This document shows, piece after piece, positions 1-7,510 of a DNA stretch of 64,000 nt. Each line of letters opens with the position of its first letter. The stretch's first letter is position 1. The notes under the pieces are model-generated. The model was not told the DNA's origin, did not search any database, and saw only the letters and a program-made list of their open reading frames with translations. A program made the position numbers and the translations under genes. The DNA is taken from assembly GCA_039930465.1 (NCBI GenBank), contig JBDTTU010000007.1, forward strand, positions 1 to 64,000, written 5' to 3'. Origin of the DNA: LMDS01 sp039930465. Lineage in GTDB: Bacteria; Pseudomonadota; Gammaproteobacteria; Burkholderiales; Burkholderiaceae_C.

Positions 1-1740
1 CTTCTCGTTGCGCAAATCAGACGCCACCCTAAGTCCTTGTTTTTGCAGCGTTTTGGCGACTTCCCGGGCGTAATCGGCCTGCCCGTCGGTGATCGGGAGC
101 ACGCTGACCTGCTGCGGCGCCAGCCAGGCCGGCAACGCGCCGGCATGCTGTTCGATCAGGATGCCGATGAAACGCTCCAGGCTGCCGACGATCGCGCGGT
201 GCAGCATCACCGGGGCGTGGCGCTCGCCGGTTTCGGCCACGTACTCGGCGCCCAGGCGCTCGGGCATCGAGAAGTCGACCTGCATCGTGCCGCACTGCCA
301 CTGCCTGCCGAGCGCGTCTTTCAGCGTGTATTCGATCTTCGGGCCGTAGAACGCGCCATCACCCGGCGCTACCTCGAAATCGCAGTTCGAGCGGCGCAGA
401 CTCTCCATCAGCGCGAACTCGGCCTTGTCCCAGACTTCGTCGGAGCCGATGCGCGCGGCTGGCCGCGTGGCCACCTTGTAGATGATGTTGGCAAAGCCAA
501 AGTCGGCGTAGACCTTCTGCAGCAGCGCGGTGTAGGCCACACACTCGTCGAGGATCTGGTCTTCCAGGCAGAAGATGTGGCCATCGTCCTGCGTGAAGCC
601 ACGCACCCGCATGATGCCGTGCAGCCCGCCGGTCGGCTCGTTGCGGTGGCACTGACCGAACTCGCCGTAGCGCAACGGCAGGTCGCGGTAGCTCTTGATG
701 CCTTGTTTGTAGATCAGGATGTGGCCGGGGCAGTTCATCGGCTTGAGCGCGTAGTCACGCTTTTCCGATTCGGTCACGAACATGTTTTCGCGGTACTTGT
801 CCCAGTGGCCCGTCTTCTCCCACAGCCCCTTGTCAAGCAACTGCGGGCCCTTGACTTCCTGGTAGCCGTTGTCGCGGTAGACCGCGCGCATGTACTGCTC
901 GACCTGCTGCCACAGCGCCCAGCCCTTCGGGTGCCAGAAGACGAGGCCCGGCGCGTGTTCGTCGAGGTGGAACAGGTCGAGCTCGCGGCCGAGCTTGCGG
1001 TGGTCGCGCTTCTCGGCTTCTTCGAGCATGTGCAGGTACTGCTGAAGTTCGTCTTTCGTGGCCCAGGCCGTGCCGTAGATGCGCGTGAGCATCTCGTTGC
1101 GGTGATCGCCGCGCCAATACGCGCCGGCCACTTTCATCAGCTTGAAGTGCTTGAGCTTGCCCGTGCTCGGCACGTGCGGGCCGCGGCACAGGTCTTCGAA
1201 AGCCCCTTCGCGGTAGAGCGACACGTCTTCACCCGACGGAATGCTCGCAATGATCTCGGCCTTGTAGTTCTCGCCGATGCTCTTGAAATGCGCCACGGCC
1301 TCGTCGCGCGGCAACACGCGGCGCTCGACCTTCTCGTCCTTCTTGGCCAGTTCGGTCATCTTCGCTTCGATGGCCACCAGGTCTTCGGGCGTGAACGGGC
1401 GTTTGTACGAAAAATCGTAGAAGAAGCCGTTCTCGATCACCGGGCCGATCGTGACCTGCGCGTCGGGGAACAATTCCTTCACTGCATAGGCCAGCAGGTG
1501 CGCCGTCGAGTGGCGGATCACGTCGAGGCCCGCGGCGTCCTTGTCGGTAACGATCGCCAGCGACTCGTCGCCTTCGATCCGGTAGCTCGTGTCGACGACA
1601 CGAGCGCTTGCGCCCTGCCCCACTCGCCCTGCCAGCGCCGCCTTGGCCAGCCCGGTGCCGATCGACGCGGCCACTTCGGCCACCGTCACCGGGCCGGGGA
1701 ATTCACGTTTCGAACCGTCGGGCAATTGAATCGAGATCAT
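1..1740 (-). CDS. thrS: threonyl-tRNA synthetase (3' end outside window)
   Basis: Cytoplasmic class II aminoacyl-tRNA synthetase that charges tRNA-Thr. The minus-strand frame is open from an ATG at 1738-1740 to the window edge: 580 codons of the roughly 640 usual for the family, so about 60 C-terminal residues of the anticodon-binding domain are missing. An N-terminal TGS domain (about residues 1-60) is followed by the editing-domain HxxxH motif H77-S-T-A-H81. Class II motif 2 is recognisable as HRNEPTGGLHG followed by a GFTQDD stretch. The last visible residues (RVASDLRNEK) match the conserved part of the anticodon-binding domain. The 5' side carries a leader peptide and terminator hairpin, described separately, that probably control it. 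Identity is very secure. Confidence 0.97.
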   Translation of the reverse strand, partial: MISIQLPDGSKREFPGPVTVAEVAASIGTGLAKAALAGRVGQGASARVVDTSYRIEGDESLAIVTDKDAAGLDVIRHSTAHLLAYAVKELFPDAQVTIGPVIENGFFYDFSYKRPFTPEDLVAIEAKMTELAKKDEKVERRVLPRDEAVAHFKSIGENYKAEIIASIPSGEDVSLYREGAFEDLCRGPHVPSTGKLKHFKLMKVAGAYWRGDHRNEMLTRIYGTAWATKDELQQYLHMLEEAEKRDHRKLGRELDLFHLDEHAPGLVFWHPKGWALWQQVEQYMRAVYRDNGYQEVKGPQLLDKGLWEKTGHWDKYRENMFVTESEKRDYALKPMNCPGHILIYKQGIKSYRDLPLRYGEFGQCHRNEPTGGLHGIMRVRGFTQDDGHIFCLEDQILDECVAYTALLQKVYADFGFANIIYKVATRPAARIGSDEVWDKAEFALMESLRRSNCDFEVAPGDGAFYGPKIEYTLKDALGRQWQCGTMQVDFSMPERLGAEYVAETGERHAPVMLHRAIVGSLERFIGILIEQHAGALPAWLAPQQVSVLPITDGQADYAREVAKTLQKQGLRVASDLRNEK

Positions 1741-1759
1741 CGGAAGGCTCCAAGAATGC

Positions 1760-1782
1760 AAAAAGCGCGGACTGAGCCGCGC
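1760..1782 (-). terminator. thrS leader terminator/attenuator hairpin
   Basis: On the minus strand GCGCGG, a six-base loop CTCAGT and CCGCGC form a GC-only stem followed directly by TTTTTG. This is a compact intrinsic terminator placed about 20 bases before the thrS ATG and after the leader peptide stop. A terminator just upstream of a synthetase start makes sense mainly as an attenuator. The leader sequence CCGCGC at 1819-1824 (minus) is complementary to the 5' arm and could act as antiterminator. Confidence 0.75.
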
Positions 1783-1828
1783 CTTGAACGAAAAGGGAAT
1801 GGAATGAAAGGTCGAGACGCGCGGTCGA

Positions 1829-1876
1829 CTAGACCTTCTGGAAGAAGGTGGTAGTTCGCGGTGTCATAACCATCAT
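1829..1876 (-). CDS. thrS leader peptide, threonine-rich, 15 aa
   Basis: A 15-codon ORF lies between the candidate promoter and the terminator in front of thrS. It reads MMVMTPRTTTFFQKV and stops at TAG (1829-1831). Four of its 15 residues are threonine, three of them consecutive (ACT ACC ACC). A purine-rich AGAAAGG sits just upstream of the ATG pair. The last Thr codon opens a perfect 6-bp hairpin, ACCTTC-TTCCA-GAAGGT (1833-1849). This is the arrangement expected of a transcription-attenuation leader in which ribosome stalling at Thr codons changes RNA folding. Function is inferred from composition and position. Confidence 0.72.
   Translation of the reverse strand: MMVMTPRTTTFFQKV
1833..1849 (-). 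promoter_or_regulatory. pause hairpin in thrS leader
   Basis: ACCTTC and GAAGGT form a perfect 6-bp stem with a five-base loop on the minus strand, overlapping the last Thr codon and the end of the leader peptide frame. A ribosome held at the Thr codons would cover its 5' arm. The antiterminator candidate CCGCGC (1819-1824) lies immediately downstream. The role as a pause or competing hairpin is inferred. Confidence 0.55.
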
Positions 1877-1906
1877 GCCTTTCTCGCCCTTGTCGTTGAA
1901 AACCCG

Positions 1907-1912
1907 ATTCTA
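1907..1912 (-). promoter_or_regulatory. candidate -10 box for the thrS leader
   Basis: The minus strand reads TAGAAT here, one mismatch from the sigma-70 -10 consensus. It would start an RNA near 1900 with a leader of about 160 nucleotides containing the peptide and hairpins. No good -35 box is visible at 16-18 bases, so this rests on the -10 alone. Confidence 0.4.
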
Positions 1913-1923
1913 GCCGCGCCCCG

Positions 1924-3111
1924 TCAGATCGGCATCAGCGACACATTGGCCGTGCGCTCGATCAGCCACAGCACCCCGACAAGAATCGCCGCGAAAGAAC
2001 CGCCGCGGATCACCCACGCGCGGTAGTGCGGCCGCTGCCTCAGCAAATACAGCAGCGCGGTCACGCACACGACGATCAGCAGCTGCCCGAGCTCGAGCCC
2101 GAGGTTGAACTGCAGCAGCGCCCAGGCGAACGCCGAGGTCGGCAGATTCAGTTCCGACAGCACGCCGGCAAAACCGAAGCCGTGGATCAGGCCGAAGAAG
2201 AAGGTCACCACCACGCGCCGCACCGGAAAGATCGGCCAGACGTTGTCGAGCGCGGCGAGGATGATCGTGACCGCGATCGCCGGCTCGATGAACCCGGGCG
2301 ACAACGACACGACCTTCATCGCTGCGAGCCCCAGCGTGATCGAGTGCGCCACGGTGAATGCAGAGACGATGCCCACCACCGGCAGCACCGCCTGCGACAG
2401 GCGTTCGACCGGCCGCCAGCCCTCCGGCGTGCGCCGCATCACCGACGGCAGCAGCAGGCACAGCAGGAACAGCACATGGTCGTAGCCGGTCAGGATGTGG
2501 CGGATGCCTTCGCGCAAGAACTCCCAACGCGGATCGCTCGCAGCGTGTTCGGGCGCGTTGCCTGTCGCCGCTGGCGTGGCAGCGGCAGCGGCGGGCTTCA
2601 CCAGCGTCGGCTCCAGCATCGAGAGCACCAGCGGCTCGCCGGCGCGCTGCACCCGCGCGATGCCGCGGTGGGTCGGGTCGACCTCGCGGAACAGGCTGTA
2701 GTGGATCAACGGCGCAGCCGCCAGCACGCAGTTCGAGGCCATGAACATCACCGCGTAAGCGCCGTCGTTGCGGCGCTCGAGCGCACGGTCGGTCACGCGC
2801 AAGGTGCAGCCTTCGATCTGCAAGCGCGCCAGGGCGTAGTCCTGCACCCGCGGCCACGCCGCCTTCACCTCGGACCAGGTCAGCTTGCCGTCTTCGTCGG
2901 TGTCGAGGTCGAGCGCTGCGTCGAGGTCGCGCAGCGCGATGTCCCAACGCAGGGTCGTTCCGGTTTTCCCGGCGTCGAGCTGCAGGTACGAGTCGCTGGA
3001 CTTGTGCGCCTGGGCCGGCGCGGCCACGCCGAACAGCGCAACGCACAGCCACAGCGCGTGCAGCACGGGCAAGCGCTTCAGCGCGTCAAAGCAATGCCTG
3101 AACACGCGCAT
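1924..3111 (-). CDS. HupE/UreJ-like membrane protein with EF-hand loop
   Basis: A 395-residue exported membrane protein. Residues 1-35 form a signal peptide ending AQA, so the predicted mature protein begins with histidine (HKSSDSYL). The N-terminal periplasmic half contains an exact EF-hand-type loop at about residues 70-81, D-T-D-E-D-G-K-L-T-W-S-E, suggesting calcium binding. From about residue 196 (REGIRHILTGYDHVLF) the sequence becomes a bundle of hydrophobic helices of the HupE/UreJ type, a family often linked to nickel or other metal transport, although this two-part form is uncharacterised. The gene overlaps the upstream TPR-like gene by 26 bases and is last in the DUF4331 cassette. 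The substrate is unknown. Confidence 0.75.
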   Translation of the reverse strand: MRVFRHCFDALKRLPVLHALWLCVALFGVAAPAQAHKSSDSYLQLDAGKTGTTLRWDIALRDLDAALDLDTDEDGKLTWSEVKAAWPRVQDYALARLQIEGCTLRVTDRALERRNDGAYAVMFMASNCVLAAAPLIHYSLFREVDPTHRGIARVQRAGEPLVLSMLEPTLVKPAAAAATPAATGNAPEHAASDPRWEFLREGIRHILTGYDHVLFLLCLLLPSVMRRTPEGWRPVERLSQAVLPVVGIVSAFTVAHSITLGLAAMKVVSLSPGFIEPAIAVTIILAALDNVWPIFPVRRVVVTFFFGLIHGFGFAGVLSELNLPTSAFAWALLQFNLGLELGQLLIVVCVTALLYLLRQRPHYRAWVIRGGSFAAILVGVLWLIERTANVSLMPI

Positions 3112-4261
3112 CCTGCAACCCCACTTCCTGCGCCAGCCGCCCGGCTTCTTTCAGTGCCGAGGCCTGGCCAGTGGCGCGTGCGGCCTGTGTCAGCACCAGC
3201 AGATCGAGCGGTTCGCGCTGCTGCGCCACGTTGCCGCGCGCGAGCTCGAGCGCGCGTGCCGGCTCGTGATCGACGAACAACGCGAACATCGCTTGCTCGC
3301 GACCGTGGAACACCTTCGCGTCGGGGCGTTCGTTGGCGAGCGAGATGCGCTCGCGCATCTCGGCCACGTCGGCTGCTGCCGATGCAGACTTTGCCTGCGT
3401 GCCGGCGATCGCCAGGCGCAGCACGACAGCGTCGCTTCGTGGCTGGCTTTTCAGCAAGACCAGCGCTTCGGACGGTCGTTTTTGTTCGATCAGGAAGTCA
3501 GCGTAGGCCAGCATTGCATACGAGTCGGCGTCGAGCTTCAACGCCGCGCGGAACGCCAGATCGGCCGCGCTGGCCCGACCTGCGCGCTGTTCCAGTTCGG
3601 CCAGGCTTGTCGTCAGCCAGGCCTGCGTCGCAGTGGGCAACGACGGCGTCGCGAGCAAGCCGGTGAAGGTGGTTCGCGCACGTTCCACATCGCCGCGCAA
3701 GGCGGCGTTCTCTGCCAGGCACGCATTCGCATGCAGCGCCGCGCCAGCCTGCGCCACCTGCTTGCAAGCCGCGTCGGAATCAGCGTACCGCCCCTGCACG
3801 CGCCGCACGGTCGCAAGCGTCAGCCAAGCCTGCGGCCGTGCCTGTGGCGATGGCCGCGCCAGCAGCGCCTGCAGGCTGCGCGCCGAGGCGTCGAACTCGT
3901 GCAGGTACTGCTGCAGGTTGGCGCGCATCATCAATACGCCCTCGGGCATGGTCGCTTCGTCGGTCCAGGCTTCGATGGCCGACATGGCCATGCCGGCAAA
4001 GCGCGGGTCGCCGAGTTCGTGGGCCTGGTCAAGATAACGCTTCGCCACCGTCAGGGCGAGGGCGGGATCACGCGGCGCCTGTGCGAGCTGCTTGCGCAGG
4101 CGGCGCTCCTCGGCGCGGCTGCCGCGCAGCGCGGGCAAGACCTCGATCACTTCATCGTCTCGTGTCGGCACGATCGGTGCAGCGTGCAGCGAAGTCACTG
4201 CGGCGCCGAACAAGGCAAGCAGCATCGAGATCGAGCAGAATTTTTGGAGTTGTTGTTTCAT
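3086..4261 (-). CDS. exported TPR-like helical repeat protein
   Basis: A 391-residue protein with an N-terminal signal peptide (about residues 1-27, ending SLHA) followed by an alanine/leucine-rich all-helical body that reads like degenerate tetratricopeptide repeats. It is probably a periplasmic scaffold or chaperone. I chose the ATG at 4261 because it starts a clean signal peptide (MKQQLQKF). An upstream in-frame ATG at 4309 would put the 4270-4298 hairpin inside the coding sequence. The chosen start has no obvious Shine-Dalgarno sequence. It overlaps the HupE-like gene, so the two are probably co-translated. Exact function unknown. Confidence 0.65.
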   Translation of the reverse strand: MKQQLQKFCSISMLLALFGAAVTSLHAAPIVPTRDDEVIEVLPALRGSRAEERRLRKQLAQAPRDPALALTVAKRYLDQAHELGDPRFAGMAMSAIEAWTDEATMPEGVLMMRANLQQYLHEFDASARSLQALLARPSPQARPQAWLTLATVRRVQGRYADSDAACKQVAQAGAALHANACLAENAALRGDVERARTTFTGLLATPSLPTATQAWLTTSLAELEQRAGRASAADLAFRAALKLDADSYAMLAYADFLIEQKRPSEALVLLKSQPRSDAVVLRLAIAGTQAKSASAAADVAEMRERISLANERPDAKVFHGREQAMFALFVDHEPARALELARGNVAQQREPLDLLVLTQAARATGQASALKEAGRLAQEVGLQDARVQALL

Positions 4262-4269
4262 CAAGAGAA

Positions 4270-4298
4270 CAGGCGCCAAGCATTGCGCTTGACGCCTG
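4270..4298 (-). promoter_or_regulatory. stem-loop ahead of the TPR-like gene
   Basis: On the minus strand CAGGCG-T-CAAGC, loop GCAAT, GCTTG-G-CGCCTG forms an 11-bp stem with one internal mismatch, ending about eight bases before the ATG at 4261. A pyrimidine run TTCTCTT follows rather than a true T-tract. It could be a leaky terminator, an mRNA-stabilising processing hairpin or a translational block separating the first two cassette genes from the last two. Confidence 0.5.
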
Positions 4299-4361
4299 AA
4301 TTTCACCATGGACGACAAGACCACGCCATCACGCTCGTGGCGCGGCGGCGTGGCGCACTCA

Positions 4362-4607
4362 TCAGTCGACGACGGCGGGGCTGCCCGTGTCGTCGGCCGG
4401 CGGGGTCACCGCGCTCACATCGACCGGCTCAAGCGTGTCGGCGCTGGCGGCCACCAACAGCTTGAGATAGTCGATGAACCCCATGGAAGACGCGCTCGCC
4501 GACGCCGGCACCTGGCTCGTTGCCGCGGGGGTTTCGTTGTCGTCGCCCCCGCCGCACGCCGCCAGCACGGCCGCTGCGCAGATCGCAAGAATCAATGCTT
4601 TTTTCAT
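4362..4607 (-). CDS. small lipoprotein
   Basis: An 81-residue predicted lipoprotein. The ATG at 4607 is preceded by CAGGAG at good spacing. A short lipoprotein signal ends in the lipobox L15-A16-A17-C18, followed by three glycines and two aspartates (GGGDD), so the acylated protein may stay in the inner membrane or be sorted by its acidic start. The remainder is low-complexity Ala/Pro/Ser with a short amphipathic stretch (GFIDYLKLLVA). It starts 22 bases after the DUF4331 gene ends, so the two are probably one transcript. It may anchor or assist the DUF4331 protein; no known domain is seen. Confidence 0.7.
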   Translation of the reverse strand: MKKALILAICAAAVLAACGGGDDNETPAATSQVPASASASSMGFIDYLKLLVAASADTLEPVDVSAVTPPADDTGSPAVVD

Positions 4608-4629
4608 GCTTTTGCTCCTGGGGTGATGC

Positions 4630-6204
4630 TTACAGCGCACCGGGCAGTGGCGTGCCGACGTACGGGAATGCGGTCAGCAGCGGGCCGGCGGCACGAACCT
4701 TCGGGCCGGCCTGGTCGACCGCATCGTGCAGGCCGAACACGGCGGTGCCGAGCGGCACGGCGGACGGCTTGCAGGCCGCGCCGAACTTGTAGGTGTCGGC
4801 ATCGCCGTTCGCCACGCACAGACCGCCCATCACGGCGATCAGCGAGATGTCGACCACGTCGTCGTTCGGGCGGCGACCGTTCGGGTACCCGGCCAGGTCT
4901 TGCGGCGCAGGGCCGAGCAAACCACCCAGCAAGCCCAGGCGGTTCTGGTTCGCATACGCTGTCGGCGGGATCGCCGTGTTCAGGCGCAGCATCTCCGAGC
5001 CCACCACGTTCGCCGGCTGGTTCACGCCCTTGATGCCGGTCAGGAAGGTCGTGACGAGGTCGGTGCGCGGGAAGTTCGTCGGCGCGATGCCAGGAGAAGC
5101 CAGTGCGATCTCGACGAGCGCAGGCAGCGTCGGGTTGGTCACGTAGGTGGCGAACTGCCCGTCGTCTTTTGGCTTGGAGGCGTTGAACTTGTCCTTGTCG
5201 CCGAGGCCGATCACCACTTCGTTGACGAGCGGCATGCCCAGGCGCGACACCTGCGTCCACGCACCGCCGCTGATCGAAGCGGTCTGGTAGCCGGTCTTCG
5301 GCGCGGCGCTGAGCAGGCTGCCCTGGCGCAGGCTGGCGGTGGTCCAGCCACCGATCACGGTGTCCGCCCCCTCGCTCGCCACCAGGCAGGCGGTGGGCAC
5401 TTCGATCGCCAGGCTGGTGACGTTCTTGTCGTTGAGCTTGTCGACTGCGGCGTCCTTGTTGGCCGGGTCGAGAATGAAGGCCGCGCTCGGCACGTTCACC
5501 AGGTCGAAGATCGCGCCCAGGTTCACGGCGAACGGGTCCTTGCGCTGGCCGACGAACAGCTTGGCCGGCGTGGTGCAGCCCGGGATGTTGACGGTGTAGA
5601 TGTGCTTCGCTGCGTAAGCAGCGTAGTCGGGAATCGTCTTCGTGCCGATGTTGTCGGAAGGCTTGTCGAAGGTGGCGCTGCCACCGGTGGCGTTGGTCAC
5701 CGAACCCTTCGTGCCGGTGCGGCGGTCACCACGCATCACATCGACCGTGAAGGTTTCGTTGACGTTCAGCGCGGCCGCGGCCGGGTCGGTCACACCACCG
5801 AACTGCGTCAACGGGATCGCCACGTTCACGCCGCCGATCGGCAGCGTCTTGGCCTTCAGCGTGTTCTTGAACTTGAACTGGAAGGTGATGTCTTCCTTCG
5901 CGTCGCCGTTGTTGTCGATGTGGATCTCGTACAACGCGTTCGGGTCGAGCTTGAAGTAGTTCGGGCCGCCGTAGGCGTCCTGCAGCGGCAGGTAGTCGGC
6001 GATCAGGGTCACGAATCCGGTGCGGCCGGGCTCGTAGCTGTTGAACATGTAGAAGTCGGCAGCGTCGACCTTGGGCGTGGTCGTGATCGAAGGCGCTTCG
6101 CGGTGGCTCGAAGCTTGCGCCGGCAGCGAGATCAGGCCATACGCGGTGCCGAGGGCCGCCAGCAGCGGCAGCAGTCGGGTTGAAGCGATTCGTTGAGATT
6201 TCAT
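4630..6204 (-). CDS. DUF4331 family exported protein
   Basis: A 524-residue exported protein. The ATG at 6204 opens a signal peptide (about residues 1-31, ending PAQA), and the mature protein begins SSHREAP, the hallmark start of DUF4331 proteins. The body is beta-rich with Asp/Asn/Gly loops, including VDAADFYMFNSYEPG and DNNGDAKEDITFQF, which look suited to metal or calcium binding. Family function is not established. It is the first gene of a minus-strand cassette with a lipoprotein, a TPR-like protein and a HupE/UreJ-like membrane protein. The upstream 6205-6395 gap must hold the promoter, but I could not identify convincing boxes. Confidence 0.8.
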   Translation of the reverse strand: MKSQRIASTRLLPLLAALGTAYGLISLPAQASSHREAPSITTTPKVDAADFYMFNSYEPGRTGFVTLIADYLPLQDAYGGPNYFKLDPNALYEIHIDNNGDAKEDITFQFKFKNTLKAKTLPIGGVNVAIPLTQFGGVTDPAAAALNVNETFTVDVMRGDRRTGTKGSVTNATGGSATFDKPSDNIGTKTIPDYAAYAAKHIYTVNIPGCTTPAKLFVGQRKDPFAVNLGAIFDLVNVPSAAFILDPANKDAAVDKLNDKNVTSLAIEVPTACLVASEGADTVIGGWTTASLRQGSLLSAAPKTGYQTASISGGAWTQVSRLGMPLVNEVVIGLGDKDKFNASKPKDDGQFATYVTNPTLPALVEIALASPGIAPTNFPRTDLVTTFLTGIKGVNQPANVVGSEMLRLNTAIPPTAYANQNRLGLLGGLLGPAPQDLAGYPNGRRPNDDVVDISLIAVMGGLCVANGDADTYKFGAACKPSAVPLGTAVFGLHDAVDQAGPKVRAAGPLLTAFPYVGTPLPGAL

Positions 6205-6395
6205 GTCGTCATCCTTGGCTTGAAGTGGAACGGTGGCGGCCATCGGTTCACACCGTGGCTGACTCCTCTTGACGCTTCGGGAAACGAACCCCGGCTTCAG
6301 CGTCTGCGGTGCCTTACGCCGCCACTTCGGCGGTGGATGCAATGTTCGACAAAGTTTCTGTGCCTACCTGTTTCGGCGGGTCGGCTTTCAGGCCC

Positions 6396-7505
6396 TCAGA
6401 CCAGCGCCTGCACATCGATGTGCAAGCGGCCCGAAACCCAGAGGGCAAATTCGTCGCGCAGCCGCTCGCTTTCTTTCACCGCCGTCGACCATGCGGCCAC
6501 GCGTGCCGGCGTGTCGTCGCCAAAATGGCGAAAGTCGCTGCGGTCTGGCAGCTTGGCGTTGGGCAAGGTCTTCACCCATTCCGGGTCGGGCGAGAGCACG
6601 ATCAGGTTTGAGAGAAACGTTGTGGCGCGGTGTCGATGTTTGAAGAACTTGTCGAGCCAGCCGGGTATGACGGTGCTCTGAAAGTGCGGGTACAGCACCA
6701 GCGCCGGCTCGGCCGCACCGTCGGCCATCGAGGCGTAGTTCAGGTGCAGGTGGTAGTCGGTGATGCCGCCGTCCCAATAAGCGCCACGCGGCGCACCTGG
6801 AATGTTGTGCACCGGATCGAGCCAGTAGGGAATCGAGCAACTCGCGAGGATGCTCGGCGCGAGGTTGTCAACACTCAATGGCGCGATGTGCGTGCGGTAG
6901 TCGTGCAGGTGAAACGGCAGCGCGTCGCGCGCGTCGGAAAACACCACCCGCTCCCACCAGCCACTCATCGCGCGTCGGCTGACCGCGTTGGTGGCGAAAG
7001 CGCCGAAGTAGCTCAGCGGCGTGCTGATCGACGACCAGGCCCGGCCATGGCGGCGCAACAGGTGCCGGCCACGGCTCGTGAACACGTGCAGCCGAAAGCG
7101 CGGGTTTGAAAGCAGCTCACCCACGCGATCATCAAAGCGCAACTTCAGGTTCGCACCGAAAACCTCGCTCACGTGGCGCGGTGTTGGCGGCTTGCCGGGC
7201 GCGTGTTCGTAGTCCTGGTGGATGTAGTCGTCGGCCATCTGCGCCAGCGCGGCGGCCGGGTCGTTCAGGCACGCTGCCGCCATGCGCCAGGCGCCGATCG
7301 AGGCTCCGAGCAGATGGACTGGTGCCGTCGCACCCTGCAACCAGCTGCCGAACAGGTACTGGTCGAGCGCATTCAGCACCAGCCCCTTGGGCCCGCCCGC
7401 CGCGGCGGGCATGGCGCGCACATGCTGGGGGCGCAAACCATGCGTGCGCAGCGCCGCCAGCGCTCGCGGGCCCGCATGAATCGTCAGAGCGCGCGGAGAC
7501 GGCAC
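6396..7505 (-). CDS. patatin-like phospholipase family protein
   Basis: A 369-residue predicted serine lipid hydrolase. The patatin signature is visible in order: a glycine-rich oxyanion segment GGPKG (37-41), the nucleophile elbow G67-A-S69-I-G71, and the D245-G-G motif supplying the catalytic aspartate. No signal peptide is seen, so it is probably cytoplasmic or delivered by another route. It starts with GTG at 7505, five bases after the stop of the upstream gene, suggesting translational coupling. It is last in an operon with a LysM protein and a Tat-like exported protein. The substrate is unknown. Confidence 0.75.
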   Translation of the reverse strand: MPSPRALTIHAGPRALAALRTHGLRPQHVRAMPAAAGGPKGLVLNALDQYLFGSWLQGATAPVHLLGASIGAWRMAAACLNDPAAALAQMADDYIHQDYEHAPGKPPTPRHVSEVFGANLKLRFDDRVGELLSNPRFRLHVFTSRGRHLLRRHGRAWSSISTPLSYFGAFATNAVSRRAMSGWWERVVFSDARDALPFHLHDYRTHIAPLSVDNLAPSILASCSIPYWLDPVHNIPGAPRGAYWDGGITDYHLHLNYASMADGAAEPALVLYPHFQSTVIPGWLDKFFKHRHRATTFLSNLIVLSPDPEWVKTLPNAKLPDRSDFRHFGDDTPARVAAWSTAVKESERLRDEFALWVSGRLHIDVQALV

Positions 7506-7510
7506 GTCGA

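Noticed and set aside
37..1854. Long plus-strand open frame opposite thrS
   Set aside because: thrS is certain on the other strand; the plus frame has no family features and is a high-GC shadow.
6319..6333. CCGCC-ACTTC-GGCGG hairpin between DUF4331 and the patatin gene
   Set aside because: A five-pair stem with no T-tract on either strand; such stems are common by chance at this GC content.
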